Below are positions 32,898 through 45,315 of a stretch of 64,000 nt of DNA, piece by piece. Source of the stretch: Haliclona indistincta (Eukaryota > Porifera > Demospongiae > Haplosclerida > Chalinidae); contig OZ024788.1 of the NCBI GenBank assembly GCA_964017065.1, positions 2,949,266-3,013,265 of the forward strand, written 5' to 3'. How positions within the stretch are numbered: the first letter of the stretch is position 1; each line of letters opens with the position of its first letter. The position numbers and the translations under genes are program-made. The notes beneath the pieces are model-generated. The model made no database searches. It had not been told where the DNA came from and saw only the letters and a program-made list of their open reading frames with translations.

Positions 32898-35800
32898 ATG
32901 GCTAGTAGCCGAAGTGCTGGTATTAGCAGGTTGCAGTTCACTTTTAAATGTTGTGTTCGAGGCTACTACTACCATGGGAAAGGTTGGATTCCTGCAGTAG
33001 GGGAAGAGCTATCAGCAGAAATAGAAGACACCAATCCCGTTGATCAAAACGCCATTGCTCTAAAGTTGGCTCGCAGTAATCTGGATACGCAACATGTTGG
33101 CTACTTGCCACAAGAAATTTCAAGATTTATTGCGGGCATAATTAGACAAGGAGGTCATGTAGTGTGCAAAGTCAGAGACGCACAGATAAGATTCGGTTAT
33201 GGTCCAGAGGTACCAATCGAGGTGTCTGTAACTCTGCCAGATGAGAAGCTAAGGAGATTGGAACAGCTGATCAACAATTGCTACAAAGAACCGGTTTCGG
33301 TTGTCCCGTACACAATGCCTGAAGAGGATATTGATTCAGGTATGCCTGCTGCATGTTTTTATTTTGTTTAACCAAATTATCTAGGCAGTTAATGTTATGC
33401 AGCACCCAGAATCACATTATACATGAGTCTAGTATATCATCCCGTTCACACTTGAGCTTAGAACAGTTCCAGAAGCCCAATGTAAACGGATGTAGAACTG
33501 TTCTAAACCGATCTGTTTCGCTAGGATCGGTTCGACATACAAGTGTAGGTCCAGACCGATTCAAAACGGTTATTTTTTGTAGCATAAACGTACGGAAGCG
33601 ATCCCAAGTATGCATTTAGCGTACTAAAATGGGCATTTCGCCTTGCCCACCATGTGTCTGTAAGTTGTTTCACTGTCGAGGATTGCTGGACAATGGTGGC
33701 TTGGAGCGACAACGAAGTCCTTCAGCTAAGTCCTTGTAGTTGGGCGTTAACAGCCACACCCAATAAAAATGGTGTGGTCAAATCACGTGACACTAGAGGC
33801 ATGCAGTTGGCTCTGGATAGTATAAACGGGGTACAGAACCGTTCTCAGATTGATTCCAAAGACCGGATCAGAACAGTTCCACAAGTGTAAACGCGCTGTA
33901 AGGCTACGTTTACACGTAGACGATCAGTCCAAAAACGGGGAAATGTATTCGGATTCAACTCCATCGTTTTTTCTGTTTACACCGCTCCGTTTTGGCGGTT
34001 TTGCAAATGGAATTTGGGCGTGCTGTTTTCATGCGAGCATGCTAGCACTTGCTCATACGCATGAACCAGCGAAAGACACGCTATTATACTCTTTGATAGG
34101 TGTCATTTCAGGGTTCGTGCTAGTATTCTCTGCGAGTATGAAGGCTGAGATGTGCTCTTATCAAAAGTGTGTATCCATTTTTGGTGTTTATAATACACGA
34201 GCGGTTTTCCTGCCTCCGTTTCCAAGTCTCCACTTAAGTAGGTGAGTTTTAATTATATGCGTGTAAACGAGAGGCCTAAACAGAGACAAATTCATTTTGG
34301 CAACCCACAAAATGTCCATACAAGAGTATTCGTGTTATGCAACCATTTTGGGGAAAACCCGAGGGGAATCTCCTTAGTACATGAACAAAAACAACAGCTA
34401 ATTATTTTTGGTGACCAAATTAATGATATTCATGACGTTTACAAGTAGCTGTAATTTTCTAGTCAAGGCAAAAACACCATTTCCTGAAGTTGTATTTCTA
34501 AAACAAACATGCCATTTATTCCCTTGTACCTTAGGTATAAGATGTGCTAACCAAAACCAGAATACATGACAATTCCTAGGAACCACTAGCCATCAAATGA
34601 ATCTAATTGACAGCACCATACGTGTGGTTTATGAAAATATGGTCACAATTATAGCAAATTTCAGCAACACAGTGTTAGCCATCGCAGAGTGATGAGCTCA
34701 CCCTGTGGAGACTAAGCACGATCGGTTATAAACAGCTATGTGGTGCCAGACAGCACAGCCTGTGTTGTAATATTGTGTACGAGCAGCGCTCGCAAAATAT
34801 CTTTGTACATGTATATTACTGAATTTTATCTGTATCTTTAAGAGGACAATGGTCGGGAACTAATGGACCATTTGCACGAGGCATGGCAGCATACATCACA
34901 AGCTTCCTTTCGGTCCATGAATGGGCAACACCCACTGCTCAATACAAATATAATGGCGTACTCCTGTAGTACACTTTGCACTTGGTTTCATTGTCTTTAG
35001 CAATGATATACAGCTGCTGATTACTGCATGATCACAGACCTGGCCATGCCAAACTACAATGTATTATTGTTTTACAACAATCTGTCAAGCGCACATAGCA
35101 TACTGCACGACGAAGTAGCAGTCGTCCGCCATAAATTAATACACTGATACGTCTATGGCTTAAGTAGTGTCATTTATGTGGTTCATAAAGTAGCCAAGAT
35201 CTGTACTGTGAGCTGCACGTTAAACTCGAGCTTGCTAGTGTAGACTGTCAAATGCTTACAGCAGCTGGAATATGCGTATTTTGCTTAGTCTATCATTCAG
35301 GCCTTGTTTACACGAATACGTTTTCGCCCAAAAACGCAAACTTTGGCTTGCTGATCCGAGTTTTGTTTACACGAGTTCGACTGAAAACGAGTGTATCCGC
35401 GTGTTGAAACGTTTTCTAAACAAAAACGCTCTCAAAAGTGAATACTTTTATAAACGACTACATTTTGACATCGTGTAAACGCCGTATCCGCGGATCGAGT
35501 GGTGAAAACGCGCGCGCGATTTACTGCGCAACTGCAGTATATAGGACACTTCAGAACACGCCTACTATTATAGACACACCCAAACGATCGAGTAGTGAAA
35601 ACGCGTAGCTGGCTACGTGTAAACGCTACAGACGTTTTTTATCGTATTCGTGTAAACATTGCAAAAGCTCTAGCTAGAAACGCATTACTTGCTAGAAACG
35701 TATTCGTGTAAACAGGGCCTAAAAGCAGATCGGTCTAGCAAAGCCTGACAATAATGTAGTTACTCATGAACCAAGATGCAACTTGTAACTTCGCTTAGGG

Positions 35801-38800
35801 AATGAAGCCCGAGCCATACACTCTGTATTGGGCATAGTGTAATAGTGGGCTCATGCCATGGCCACAAATTAAACATGTTTCCTGTGCACAAACATGACCG
35901 ACAGGTGGCTTTGACTTTATGCTGCCACACCTCATGCAAACTATCTATACACAAGAAAATAAAAAGATTTCTATCGAAATCAAAAGGATGTAGGGTTGTG
36001 AAATCTACCACTGGTCCACAATGTAATCTAACAAGGAACATGCATGGAATGGTAACACGATTGACTTGCTAACAGACCATAGATCCCTACATCAGTGGCT
36101 GCTGTGGTTGGCTATAGCTAATTCAGCTAGTTGCTGTTGACTGACACCAGACATGCATTAAATTGAATTGGATTCTGCTTGTGACAAAATAATTCTTGAT
36201 CTTTTGTACAGCCACTGATGTAGGGATCTATGGTCTGTTAGCAAGTCAATCGTGTTACCATTCCATGCATGTTCCTTGTTAGATTACATTGTGGACCAGT
36301 GGTAGATTTCACAACCCTACATCCTTTTGATTTCGATAGAAATCTTTTTATTTTCTTGTTTGTGTCCTTTTTTTATTTTCAGTGAAGTGCAGTTCAATAT
36401 CATGCATGTACTGAGTCGTCTTTGTCATGGTTTCCACCATTGGTTCAGTTTTCCAGTTGCTGATGGCTTTTCTTTATTATTAACAATTTTAAACTTGTTG
36501 CTAAAAATATTTGTTATGTGGTACATACCAGCTCGCCTACGCATTCATGCATGTATGCAGAGCATACGAGCCCCGCCCACACTTATTTTTGTAGACTTGA
36601 ACGCCGGTTATAATTATATCTGGCAAGCGCAGAATGGCGATCCTACACGAGTTTGCCATTATTCGAAGACTCCAGACAAATATGGCGATACTCAAGCTAG
36701 TGCTTGGTCACGTGCGCTAGCCACTGCTTGGTCACGTGCGTGTTGCGCAATCGCAATAATGGCGTCTAACACTTAGCTCACAATGGATCACGATCGAGAA
36801 CTCGCGGAATTCAGATCGCCGTTTGGCTAAAAACAATGCTCAAAAGGCACCTGCCAGGAGAATTTCACGAATGTTCGTGGATGTTTTGGTCTCGGCACTG
36901 CTCGCGTAAAGGCGCTAGGCGAGTTGAAGAAAGAAAGAAGAAAGAAAGAAAGAAAGAAGAAAGAAGAAAACGAAGATGACGAAACTCGATTTTCACCGTT
37001 TCCAGGTTCGTCACTTTAGCAACAATTTCGAGCGATCTCCTTGCTACTGTAAGATGGGGCAACGCCAGATAGCAGATTTAAGTGTCTTTGGACGTATAAA
37101 ATTCATCACCAGGCGAAATATCAGCGTTTGAACGCTAATACATGTATGTAGCCGCCATCTTGTTTTCTCGTTCAACCCTACATAGGGAGACACTACCGTG
37201 TCTCCCTAATATACTACTGTTAGCTTATGTTATATAATTTTGTTCCACGCTTTTTGGAAACTTGCGCAATTTCGAAACTGCATTGCGCAAATTGATGATT
37301 GCCAAATTGCGTGGCTAGTTTCGAAATTGCGTACATCTTGTGCAATTTAGAAACTGTAAGTACACGGTACTCAGTAGCTTTAGTCTACAGCAACTTTGCC
37401 TCTGCATACTTGGGAGTCCCTGTACTCTATGCATACGCGCATGCAACTGCTACTGATCATTGGTGAAGTTATATATGCAACACAATTGTCTACAGTGGCA
37501 TGAATATCTTCCTCTGGAGTGTTAGGATTCAAAGCAGTCTGCAAAATAATAAGAAAACAGACTTGTGAGATGATTTGTCCATAGTTTATGTACCTCAGGA
37601 AGTAATACGTTATAGGCCAGTCGAAAAAATCATCATTGCTGTACTGTTGAACTCCTGTGCTCCTGCAGATGTCTTCCAGTTTTTCAAGGAGACCACGTTG
37701 CTGTATTACAACATTATTTGCTAATAATATTATTATGAGTCACAAACGAGCATGTATGTCTCACCAGATTGTGTAGTACTAGTAGCCTTACACGAGTCGT
37801 TAGAGAACTTCTCTCGACAAAACTGCCTGTTAGAATCGATCACGGTGCATGTTGATGCTGGCATCCATGACCTTCGCGCAGCCGTGTGCTAACCTTTTCG
37901 ACATGCTTAGTAGGTGTAAAGCACGGTGTGTTCGCTGCTTGTTACCAGGGTTGGGGCGAAGTACTTTTGAAAGTATTTAAGTAAAGTACCAGTACTTTCA
38001 GAAATACTGAAGTACAAGTACAAGTACATGTCAAATTTTGCCTGGACAAGTACATGTACAAGTACTAAGATTTGTACTTAAATGCAAGTACAAGTACAGT
38101 TTTAACTGAGCTTGTCAAGTTTTTTGGAGGACTGACTTCATGTTTATGCGTGTCATTTCACTGTTCACACTATTTAATAAACCCAAAGTCCAAAACTATG
38201 TTAAAATACATACTGTTACTTATTGTCTGTATTGTTACATAAAGTATTCAAAGTACATTAATATTATATTTAAGTTCAAGTACAAGTATACATTCATAAA
38301 ACTGATATAGGACTTAAGTATAAGTATGCAAGTACGGCAAAATTGTACTTAAGTACAAGTACCAATGTACTTGGCCCCAACCCTGCTTGCAACCATAGTG
38401 TTGAAATGCTGTAGACGACAGTTTCTAATTTGCGCAGTAGATCTCATTGCGCATTTTCGAAACTGCGTGAGCAGTTTCGAAATTGGTACGCAATTTGGCA
38501 ACCATCAATTTGCGCAACGCAGTTTCGAAATTGCGCAAGTTTTCAAAAAGCGCGGAACATATATATTGCATGATTAGTGTTGGAGTACAGGTGTATACCT
38601 TAAAACCAGTATTATTAGCGACCACTAATTTTAGCGTTTTTAGCGAGTGAGGCATAAACGCTAAATTTAGATGACGCTAAAATTTAACTTTAATGAGATT
38701 CATTCTGCATAGCTGTGGTTTTGCAGTATTAAGGTGGCGGGTGCATAATTATAATAACGAATTATTCATAGTGAATTTGTAGTATAATACGTGACCGGCC

Positions 38801-41800
38801 GGAAGCGCGCACGCGCCGCGTATTAAAGTAAAGTAAACTAGATGATGGCTAGGACGATAAAAATACACAACCTATTATGACGTCTAGTTTCCATATACTT
38901 AGCTATTTTTAGATAGTATTCGGCTGGGACCTTTAGCTCCGCCCCATCCATAAAACTATGCATTCTTTTCGCCTAAGTCGGTCCCTTCGCTCTGTAGCGC
39001 TCTGGAGAAGGCTCGTGATCGTGCCCACTGACTGGTTACTGGCCCCACGAGCTGAATTATTGGTAATCCATGCATATATAGTTCTGAAGCTGACTGCCAG
39101 GCAAAGCTCCACAACGATTATTTCTCCTGTATAACGAAGCTCGTGAAAATGAGACGTCACAGAAGGCCAGTCACCTTGCAAGAGGCGAACAGCGCACTAA
39201 ATGCTGTTCTTTACATTCTAGACTTTCTATTTATATAGTAGATACTTACTTTAATCCACAGCTAAAGTTTGATAACTCTTTCATGCATAAAAATTTAGAA
39301 AGAAAAAAATCTAAAATTAATGATATTCATACGCACCCGCCACCTTAAGACTGTTAACGAGCATGAATCTCAGTAAATAACAGCCAAACGCTAAAATTAG
39401 TACACGCTAAATGTCTTCAATCGCAAAGCGCTAAATTAAGTGGTTGCTAATAATACTGGTTTTAAGGTAGCCTCACCCAAACAGCTATCGGTTACCCTAG
39501 CTTGGCATGTGGGTGCCCGAGGGTTAAGTGTTTGACTTTCTTTGTATAATTAATGATAATGGATCAAAACATGGCTGTTTACTATCTATTATAATTTATT
39601 GCTCATAAAATAACTCACTTCTGCTTGGTTATGTGACACAATGATTTGAAAGGTGCCTGCAAAGTTGGGAGAGTATACATGTAGATTCTGTCACATGCTG
39701 GCCATAGCTTTCTAATAACTACATCATTTAGAATACAGTAGAATACAGTGAAACCCGGCTAATCCAGTCAGCCCTGATTTATATTGCACGTTTACACACT
39801 TACTGCTTACATCAAGTCTTACAACTACTTAAAGCTTTTGTGGCACAGGAAACGTTTTTTAAATTTTAGCTTTGTGTAACAAGGTTGTCTGGTAGTAGTA
39901 ACACCATCGCTAAGCACACGAGTCATTAATTTTGAGCTTTTGTCTCAACAATCCGTTAATGAATGAGGCGTGGTTTCGTGTTTGGCTGCCACAAGGTTTT
40001 ATGCGATACTGACGGATGATGGTGAGTGGCTGCCGTATGCATTAGACAGACAATGTACAGATCTTCATCTGGAATTTAGCCAATGGCTGCAGTAGAGAGA
40101 TGACCGCGTTTGATCAGGTTTCACTATAATTTATTATAATAACTATAGGTGTGGCTATTTAGCCACAACAAACCTGTCAGCATTTGCACCCCGGCTGGCT
40201 ACTCATGCAGCAGCGTACGAACTCTTGTTTCTTCGTTTTTGTTATTAATGCTTTTAAGATGTATGCGCATCTTAAAAGCACTGCTGCAGAATAAGGATTT
40301 CGAGCAACACTAGTGCGACCGAGGTCTCACTTGGTGCAGGTGGCAAGAGCACCTGCAGCATGCCCTAAACGTGTGTGCTGGCAGCATTGCAGTCTTTGGT
40401 ACAATCGTTGTGCTCAATTTCATGGCATAATGTAGATCATTTTGTGCAGATTCTGTAAGTCCTGATGTTGCTATGGAATCACTAGGGGTAACAGTCACTA
40501 TGGAGATCACCAACATTGGTACCCAGGGCTATCCTGGTGTTGGCAAGACATCTGTTCTCGATCTCGCTATGGGGAAAGATCCTGCTCCCACGAGAACTAG
40601 TACAGACTGTGTTGATCCACCCTCTCGCTACTTGATGATTGACAGCACGACAGAAGGAGTTGAGTGGGAGCATGTCACAACAGACAAAATGTTTGAACTG
40701 GTGTGCAAAGCATCGAAGAAGATCATTGAAGAAAATGTCCAAGTTTTTGCTGAATCAGATGAACCAGCAGCGACAACTAACGATATGCAGTTGCCTTCAC
40801 AAGCAAGCAAATCTTCATCACTTGATAAACTGCCAGATCCTTCACATGATCGTGATGACTCACCTTACTCTGTGTTCCCTGATCTCGTCAATCAGTTATC
40901 AACCAGCAAAAGTTCAGGAGTAATTTTCAAATCTCACTGGATGATGGTCACTGATTGTGGCGGCCAACCACCATTTCTAGATGCAGCTGCTCTCTTTCTT
41001 CACAACAGCTGCCTTCAAATCTTACCTATCAAACTCACAGAGCGATTGAACAAGAAACCGAAGTTTTCATATTTTTTCAAAGGTGTGCGTGCTGCTTTTG
41101 ATGAAGACTGTGTCCCTTTGACACACAAGCAGACAATTGAGACTCTGGCCAAGTCAGTAGCTTCTATTCAGCCGCCATACACACCGTCAGCAACTGAGTG
41201 TCCAAAGGGAGCTAAATTCACTATAGTAGGCACATTTGAAGATGAAGTAGACCAGGAAACCATTGAAAATGCAGAATCGATCCTCAAAAAAGATTTAGAA
41301 CCGTATGAGCCATTCCAAGTCCGGTTGGATAAGAAAGTTATTCTACCGGTTAACGCTGTTGTCAGTGATGCTGAGGAGCGAGCAAAGTCTGCAAAGAAGC
41401 TTAGAACTCTGATTCAAAAGTCAGATGTTAGTATGAAAGTAGACATAAAGTTACGCTGGTTTGGGCTTCTTCTCAACATACTCACGATAGCTGAGAAGGA
41501 ACAGAGAACTGTACTTACACTAGATCAGTGCTATAAACTCGGAGATACTTTGGGTATGGGCCAATCAGAGACGAAACAAGCAATCCAGTTCTTTCATGAT
41601 GTTAGTCTTATCATGCATTTTGATACTCCAAAGCTCAGAGATTCTGTCATCATCGACACCAAACCAGTGCTCAACAAGCTCTCTCGATTACTCAGTGTTC
41701 CGTTTCTTAAGGAACAGTTTCTTAATGATCATTTTAAAATCCTCTTTCCCTCTCGAGCCAAAGAACTACTTCAATACCATGGACGTTTCGAGATAACCAC

Positions 41801-44800
41801 GTTAGAAAAGTCTGGCATTAATTTCACTGAGCCAGTCACGTTACGATTCTTTCTTGACATTCTAGAGCATGTCAAAATTGTTGTAGCAATCAACCAAGAA
41901 TCAGAATATTTCATGCCTTGCGCTCTTTCCTATTATCCTAAACCAAGTGTATCAGAATCATCTCCCCCGTGGGTGATCAGATTACAAGTGAGACGAGGGG
42001 TTAGCAAAGAGTACATTCCTATTCCAGTTGGTTATCTACCCGCAATGATAGTCTTCCTTCTCACTGAGTTCTCGTCACACTTTTCAACTGATCGTCAGCA
42101 ACGACAGTTTCGGAATCAAATTGTGTTAGAATATGAGCATGGCGGACGTGTCTTTTTTGTTGAGCGTCGTCTTCAACTGGAGGTATACTATTCTTGTTAT
42201 AAAAGGCTTCCACAAGAGTGCAAAACTATCCGAAATCTTGTTCTGAGGTCGATACATTTGACTGAAGAAAAGCTCCACATCATTCAAGAAGGAGAAGGTG
42301 CCATCACCAAGGTGGACTCCTTCCTTTGCTCCTGTGGCAAGGGCAGTGCTCACCACACCTGTGCCTACAACCCTCTCTCAGGGATTCTGGAATGTGAAAA
42401 AACAAGAAGTCTTATCGATTTGCAAACACACTGGCTAGGTGAGTTACATGTATTATTAGCATGTTCAGTTTAATAAAAATATTATATCAATTTTTATGCA
42501 GATGCTCCTATAACACAAACTGCGTCAGCTGGTAATGATCCACCAGGAAGTTGTCACCAAAACCAAGCACAAATGTATGTTGTTTATCAATAGCGCATGT
42601 ATCAGATGCTTCTTTAGTATAATTACCCTGGGGGCCAGAGGGTTATGCGTTTCCGTCCGTCTATATGTGTATATATATATATGTGTGTCGTCAAAAAACA
42701 CGCTTGTTTACGTCTCACCGCTCGAAATTCGCCACAAAATTGCACTGTGCTGCCTGTTTACTGAATTTATAGTCCTGCGAAGACCTTTACAGCGTCCTGA
42801 GAATCTTGATAGAGCGGTCAATCGATGGTTTTCTAATACCGCTATGGCCTTGTAAGAGCACTATACGGCATTGTGGGTGTATCGCCCAACCTCCTGTCCT
42901 GAATCACGTGTACGCACTGATAATGTCGAGAAGAACGAGAAAGCCATCGTTAAAGGCTCTTGTGGCCTTGGAATCTGAAGAAATCGTCAAGTAAGTAGAG
43001 TGCCATAGTTTTTTCTGGGGCCTTGACATACCAACTAAAGAATACAGAACATCACAGCGCACAGGGTATGTGTTCTAAGAACTCTAGTTGTACATATTGA
43101 TCACATACTGATCACCGTTTTGGTGTAGTTGCATGCAGTAGTGTCAGAAAACAACTTGCCATCCCACCACGTTTATAGTTGTAATCTTTAGCTAGGTCTG
43201 TATGAAGTAATCATTCCTTAGTTATTAATTTGTTAATTATTTTATACACTATGCACTGTTGTAACTATAGTTAAAGCACTGTTGCGAGTGCACTACGAGA
43301 ACTATTGGGTGAGGGGTGTGGCCGAGACCGACACCCCTCACCCAATAATTCTCGTATTGCACGACCAGACAGTGGTTTTACGGTTTGTGGCACAACAGCC
43401 CACCGCTGTTGCTGGATCTTCGTGCCTGGGAGACTTTTTCTCGAGGTCGAGCCAAGGTCAGTCTCCGCCCACCGTGCTATAACTTCCTTGCCCGTGCTAT
43501 ATTTTCCAACTGTTCGCATTATGGAAATTATAGAATGGGCAGTGCCTTTGATACGCCCACACAGAGTGCTAAATATATCTTTATAGACTGTGTCAGAATA
43601 TTAAGTAGTAAAAATTTCCATGTGCCGTACCATCCCCTAAATTTTCCTGGATGAAACAAACAAGTTTTCCCTTGTTGACAGGACAGTATGTCCCTCTTGT
43701 GATAATTATGATATTGCCTTTCTTTATGCATGCAGGGACACAAGTGAGAAGAAAAACGAAAGTGTCAGTGAATTGTCTACTATGCTTGGTAAGTGTGTTG
43801 ACTTACAGTTAACTGGTGTACATATTGTGCATCCATGCAGTTATTGATGACCTTGTTGAGGTGAAGAATGAATTGAAGACAGTCAATAACTGGCAGTCTC
43901 TTGGGTTAGAGTTGGGACTTCTCTACCCTACACTAGAGGCAATAGAGACTAATAATCGTGGTCAGGTTGAGCAGTGTAAGACAACAATGTTAGCAGCCTG
44001 GCTGAGGAAAGAAGACAATGTATCCAAGAAAGGTGTTCCCTCGTGGTCAGTGCTGATAGCAGCTCTCAGAGAGATAGGAGAGAATGCGGTAGCTGATCAG
44101 ATATCTCATACTGTCAATAGTAGTGGAAGATTACCAACAGGTTTGCTTCTGTTTGTGGTTTAGCATGAGCCAACACTACTGTATTTCTTCTAAAGATTCA
44201 GTGCCTTCATACCTTGTTGCTGAAATGCTTACTAAACCTCCAAATTTTAGCAAGTGATTTAGTTCTTCATCACTGTCAGCCAACAGCTCAACGCAAAATG
44301 AGAAGTTCACGTTCAAAACACGTGATCATTGGCACTTCTAGAACTTCTGTCACAATAATAATTTTAATATCTCCAAATATTGGGCAAGCAAGTCTGAAAT
44401 TATTTTGCGCTGAACGTTTAGAAGAAATAGCAGAGAAATACAGTACTTTCTATCTTGTATGTAATATGTAATTACTTGTGAAAGGGAAGTACCGCAGTTT
44501 GCAAGTTGGTTGTCATAGTCAATGCTTGATGTGCCTCAGCTGAAAATACTGTGCAATACAGGATGTCCTGTATATACATGTATAGCTGTTATCACAGGCT
44601 AACCACCCATTCAACTATCCTTGCATTCACTATGACAACCAACTTGTACCTTCTAAGACAATGTGAAAAGGTGTTGGTTGTGCTATACAAATTGTAGCTT
44701 CATGTCAAGACAAAGTTTGTATCTTGTCACTTTACATGCACATCTCCCTATTGTAGCTGATGGATCTCCAAGAACGAGAGAGCGTGTTAGAAAGCGTACG

Positions 44801-44908
44801 CGTAAGCAAGGTATGTGTTACCTATTACACTTCACACATGGTTTTACTTGCTCTGCAGCTAATGCTGATTATGATGATCAATCGCCCTCTCGTAGAAAAA
44901 AGCACTAA
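32898..44908 (+). CDS. Locus C: HIRAN-GTPase-Death domain protein
   Basis: Model: 32898-33339 (HIRAN), 40450-42438 (GTPase), 42502-42531 (linker), 43841-44140 (Death), 44757-44810 and 44859-44908 (basic tail); 954 aa, all junctions phase 1. HIRAN: FTFKCCVRGYYYHG, NPVDQNAIAL, QHVGYLPQEI. The GTPase exon has P-loop GYPGVGKTS, a G3-like DCGGQ, and VGTFED where Ras-like proteins carry N/TKxD. It then has a COR-like winged-helix region (LRWFGLLLNIL...LGDTLGMGQSETKQAIQFFH) and a Cys/His box CSCGKGSAHHTCAY. The Death domain reads IDDLVEVKNELKTVNNWQSL. The tail is Arg/Lys-rich, suggesting nuclear entry. The 7.1-kb first intron is full of transposons. Whether the HIRAN-GTPase part is really spliced to the Death exons, or those belong only to the internal gene at 42923, is not certain. 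Confidence 0.7.
33440..33898. mobile_element. MITE-like element in the locus C intron
   Basis: The ends ACACTTGAG...GAACAGTTCC and GAACAGTTCCACAAGTGT are inverted relative to each other. Internal GTTC/GAAC motifs recur. No coding sequence. Confidence 0.5.
33899..35290. other. Locus C intron, unannotated part
   Basis: Another GTTTACAC-rich stretch (33899-34270) resembles the element at 35299. 34290-34790 shares pieces with the locus E intron at 50310-50700 (CCATTTTGGGGAAAACCC and TGGTGCCAGACAGCACAGCC), so it is ancestral intron sequence of the family. Confidence 0.5.
35299..35720. mobile_element. MITE with GTTTACACGAATACG ends
   Basis: The left end AGGCCTTGTTTACACGAATA and right end CGTGTAAACAGGGCCT form terminal inverted repeats of about 25 bp with one mismatch. 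It is rich in AAACG/CGTTT. I could not find a clean target duplication. Confidence 0.75.
35957..36353. mobile_element. Foldback MITE family 3, copy 2
   Basis: Same arms as 31282-31660, with a better-preserved stem. Confidence 0.85.
36370..37207 (+). repeat. ~750-bp dispersed repeat, copy 2
   Basis: Second copy of 31661-32413, with an extra ~100 bp near 36420-36560 and a (GAAA)n tract at 36930-36965. Since both copies follow a family 3 MITE, MITE and repeat probably move or duplicate as one unit. Confidence 0.8.
37380..37826 (-). CDS. Possible three-exon minus-strand gene fragment
   Basis: Three consecutive minus-strand exon-like blocks have canonical sites. 37826-37765 encodes SFVERSSLTTRVRLLVLHNL; 37700-37594 encodes QRGLLEKLEDICRSTGVQQY and on to DDFFDWPITYYFL; 37538-37380 encodes ALNPNTPEEDIHATVDNC and ends in a stop. 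The first junction is phase 0 on both sides and reads as one amphipathic helix. The second junction does not match in phase (2 versus 0), so a lesion or a different splice site must be assumed. I do not recognise the family. Its place between foldback arms suggests capture by a transposon. Confidence 0.35.
37946..38385. mobile_element. hAT-like MITE rich in AAGTAC
   Basis: The ends CAGGGTTGGGGC and GCCCCAACCCTG are inverted repeats with one mismatch position in the following base. The flanks CTTGTTAC (37938-37945) and CTTGCAAC (38386-38393) match at 6 of 8 positions, as expected for an aged 8-bp hAT target duplication. The body is dominated by AAGTACAAGTAC repeats. Confidence 0.75.
38596..39469. 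mobile_element. Foldback MITE with TACCTTAAAACCAGTATTA ends
   Basis: Outer arms 38596-38640 and 39425-39469 are inverted with few differences (TACCTTAAAACCAGTATTAT). A second element is nested in the middle at 38729-39348. Confidence 0.8.
38729..39348. mobile_element. TTAA-flanked MITE (piggyBac-like), nested
   Basis: TTAA followed by GGTGGCGGGTGC at the left and GCACCCGCCACC followed by TTAA at the right: perfect 12-bp inverted ends with TTAA on both sides. Partial relatives with GGTGGTGGGT ends occur at 20608, 21295, 4630 and 55236-55255. Confidence 0.75.
39470..40449. other. Locus C intron, 3' part
   Basis: No exon recognised. 39486-39620 is related to 23450-23560 and 42620-42720 (a GGTTA-AGTGTTTG and TGGCTGTTTAC repeat). 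A perfect hairpin TTAATGCTTTTAAGATG / GCGCATCTTAAAAGCA lies at 40245-40283. Confidence 0.45.
42923..44908 (+). CDS. Locus C internal gene: short Death-domain protein
   Basis: Alternative or separate transcript within locus C. Exon 1 (42923-42990) starts ATG and encodes SRRTRKPSLKALVALESEE, ending in phase 2. Exon 2 (43736-43788) enters in phase 2 and leaves in phase 1 (DTSEKKNESVSELSTML). It joins the Death exon 43841-44140 and the tail exons 44757-44810 (ADGSPRTRERVRKRTRKQ) and 44859-44908. The total is 174 aa, with basic segments at both ends. The exon 1-exon 2 phase pairing fits only this joining, so a dedicated promoter near 42.9 kb is likely. The product would be a stand-alone Death adaptor that could compete with or bridge the long HIRAN-GTPase forms. 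Confidence 0.65.
43298..43353. repeat. Strong hairpin, ~23-bp stem
   Basis: GAACTATTGGGTGAGGGGTG pairs with CACCCCTCACCCAATAATTC across a short GGCCGAGACCG loop, with one mismatch. It lies in the first intron of the short Death gene. Probably the core of a deleted foldback element. Confidence 0.7.
44498..44652. repeat. Small foldback repeat
   Basis: GCAAGTTGGTTGTCATAGT at the left and ACTATGACAACCAACTTG at the right are inverted. It lies in the intron before the tail exons. Confidence 0.65.
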
Positions 44909-45285
44909 TAAGGTATTATTGTTCAACAACTGGTGTCAGATCATGGTAACTGCTGTTTCTATAGGAGATTGCAGATGGAAAGTACAGCTTACAAAAAAAT
45001 AACAAGAAATAACAATAGCTGTTTTATTTCATGTTGTATTCTTGTTAATTTTTTGTCGAGAGTATTGAGGTACTGCTAACAGCGGAGGGGGTCTTTACAA
45101 GTATGGGGTCACCATCATGCATTCATGTATTACACTATTAGCTATTGTTTATAATGAGAAATCACGTTGTTCTTCTTTATGTAATGATACTGCACTGAGA
45201 ATTGTATATAGCAAACAACAGCTTTATAGCTGTCAGCACTAGCACTGTACATGTACATGTAGCCCGTTTGTCCACGTGACGTGAC
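44909..45285. other. Spacer between loci C and D
   Basis: No gene recognised. ACATGTACATGT near 45250 and CACGTGACGTGAC at 45273-45285 (E-box/CRE-like) precede the locus D promoter motif. Confidence 0.4.
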
Positions 45286-45294
45286 TTTTGGCGC
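45286..45294 (+). promoter_or_regulatory. E2F-like box before locus D
   Basis: TTTTGGCGC 22 bp before the ATG at 45316. It matches the left half of the palindrome found before loci C, E and F. Confidence 0.5.
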
Positions 45295-45315
45295 ACAGCA
45301 CGCCAGCCAGTAAAA

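Larger units (their letters stand above)
37238..38570. mobile_element. Foldback element with TTTCGAAATTGCG-type ends
   Basis: The arms 37238-37360 and 38415-38560 are inverted and built from repeats of TTTCGAAA...TTGCGCAA. Two other things lie inside: a host-like minus-strand exon set (37380-37826) and a hAT-like MITE (37946-38385). Confidence 0.7.

Noticed and set aside
36327..36776. 149-aa plus-strand open frame
   Set aside because: It spans the end of a MITE and a dispersed repeat; its copy at 31.7 kb is not open, so it is a chance frame.
43271..43586. Several overlapping 66-93 aa frames
   Set aside because: They arise from a GC-rich hairpin read in both directions and disagree with the splice-supported Death gene.
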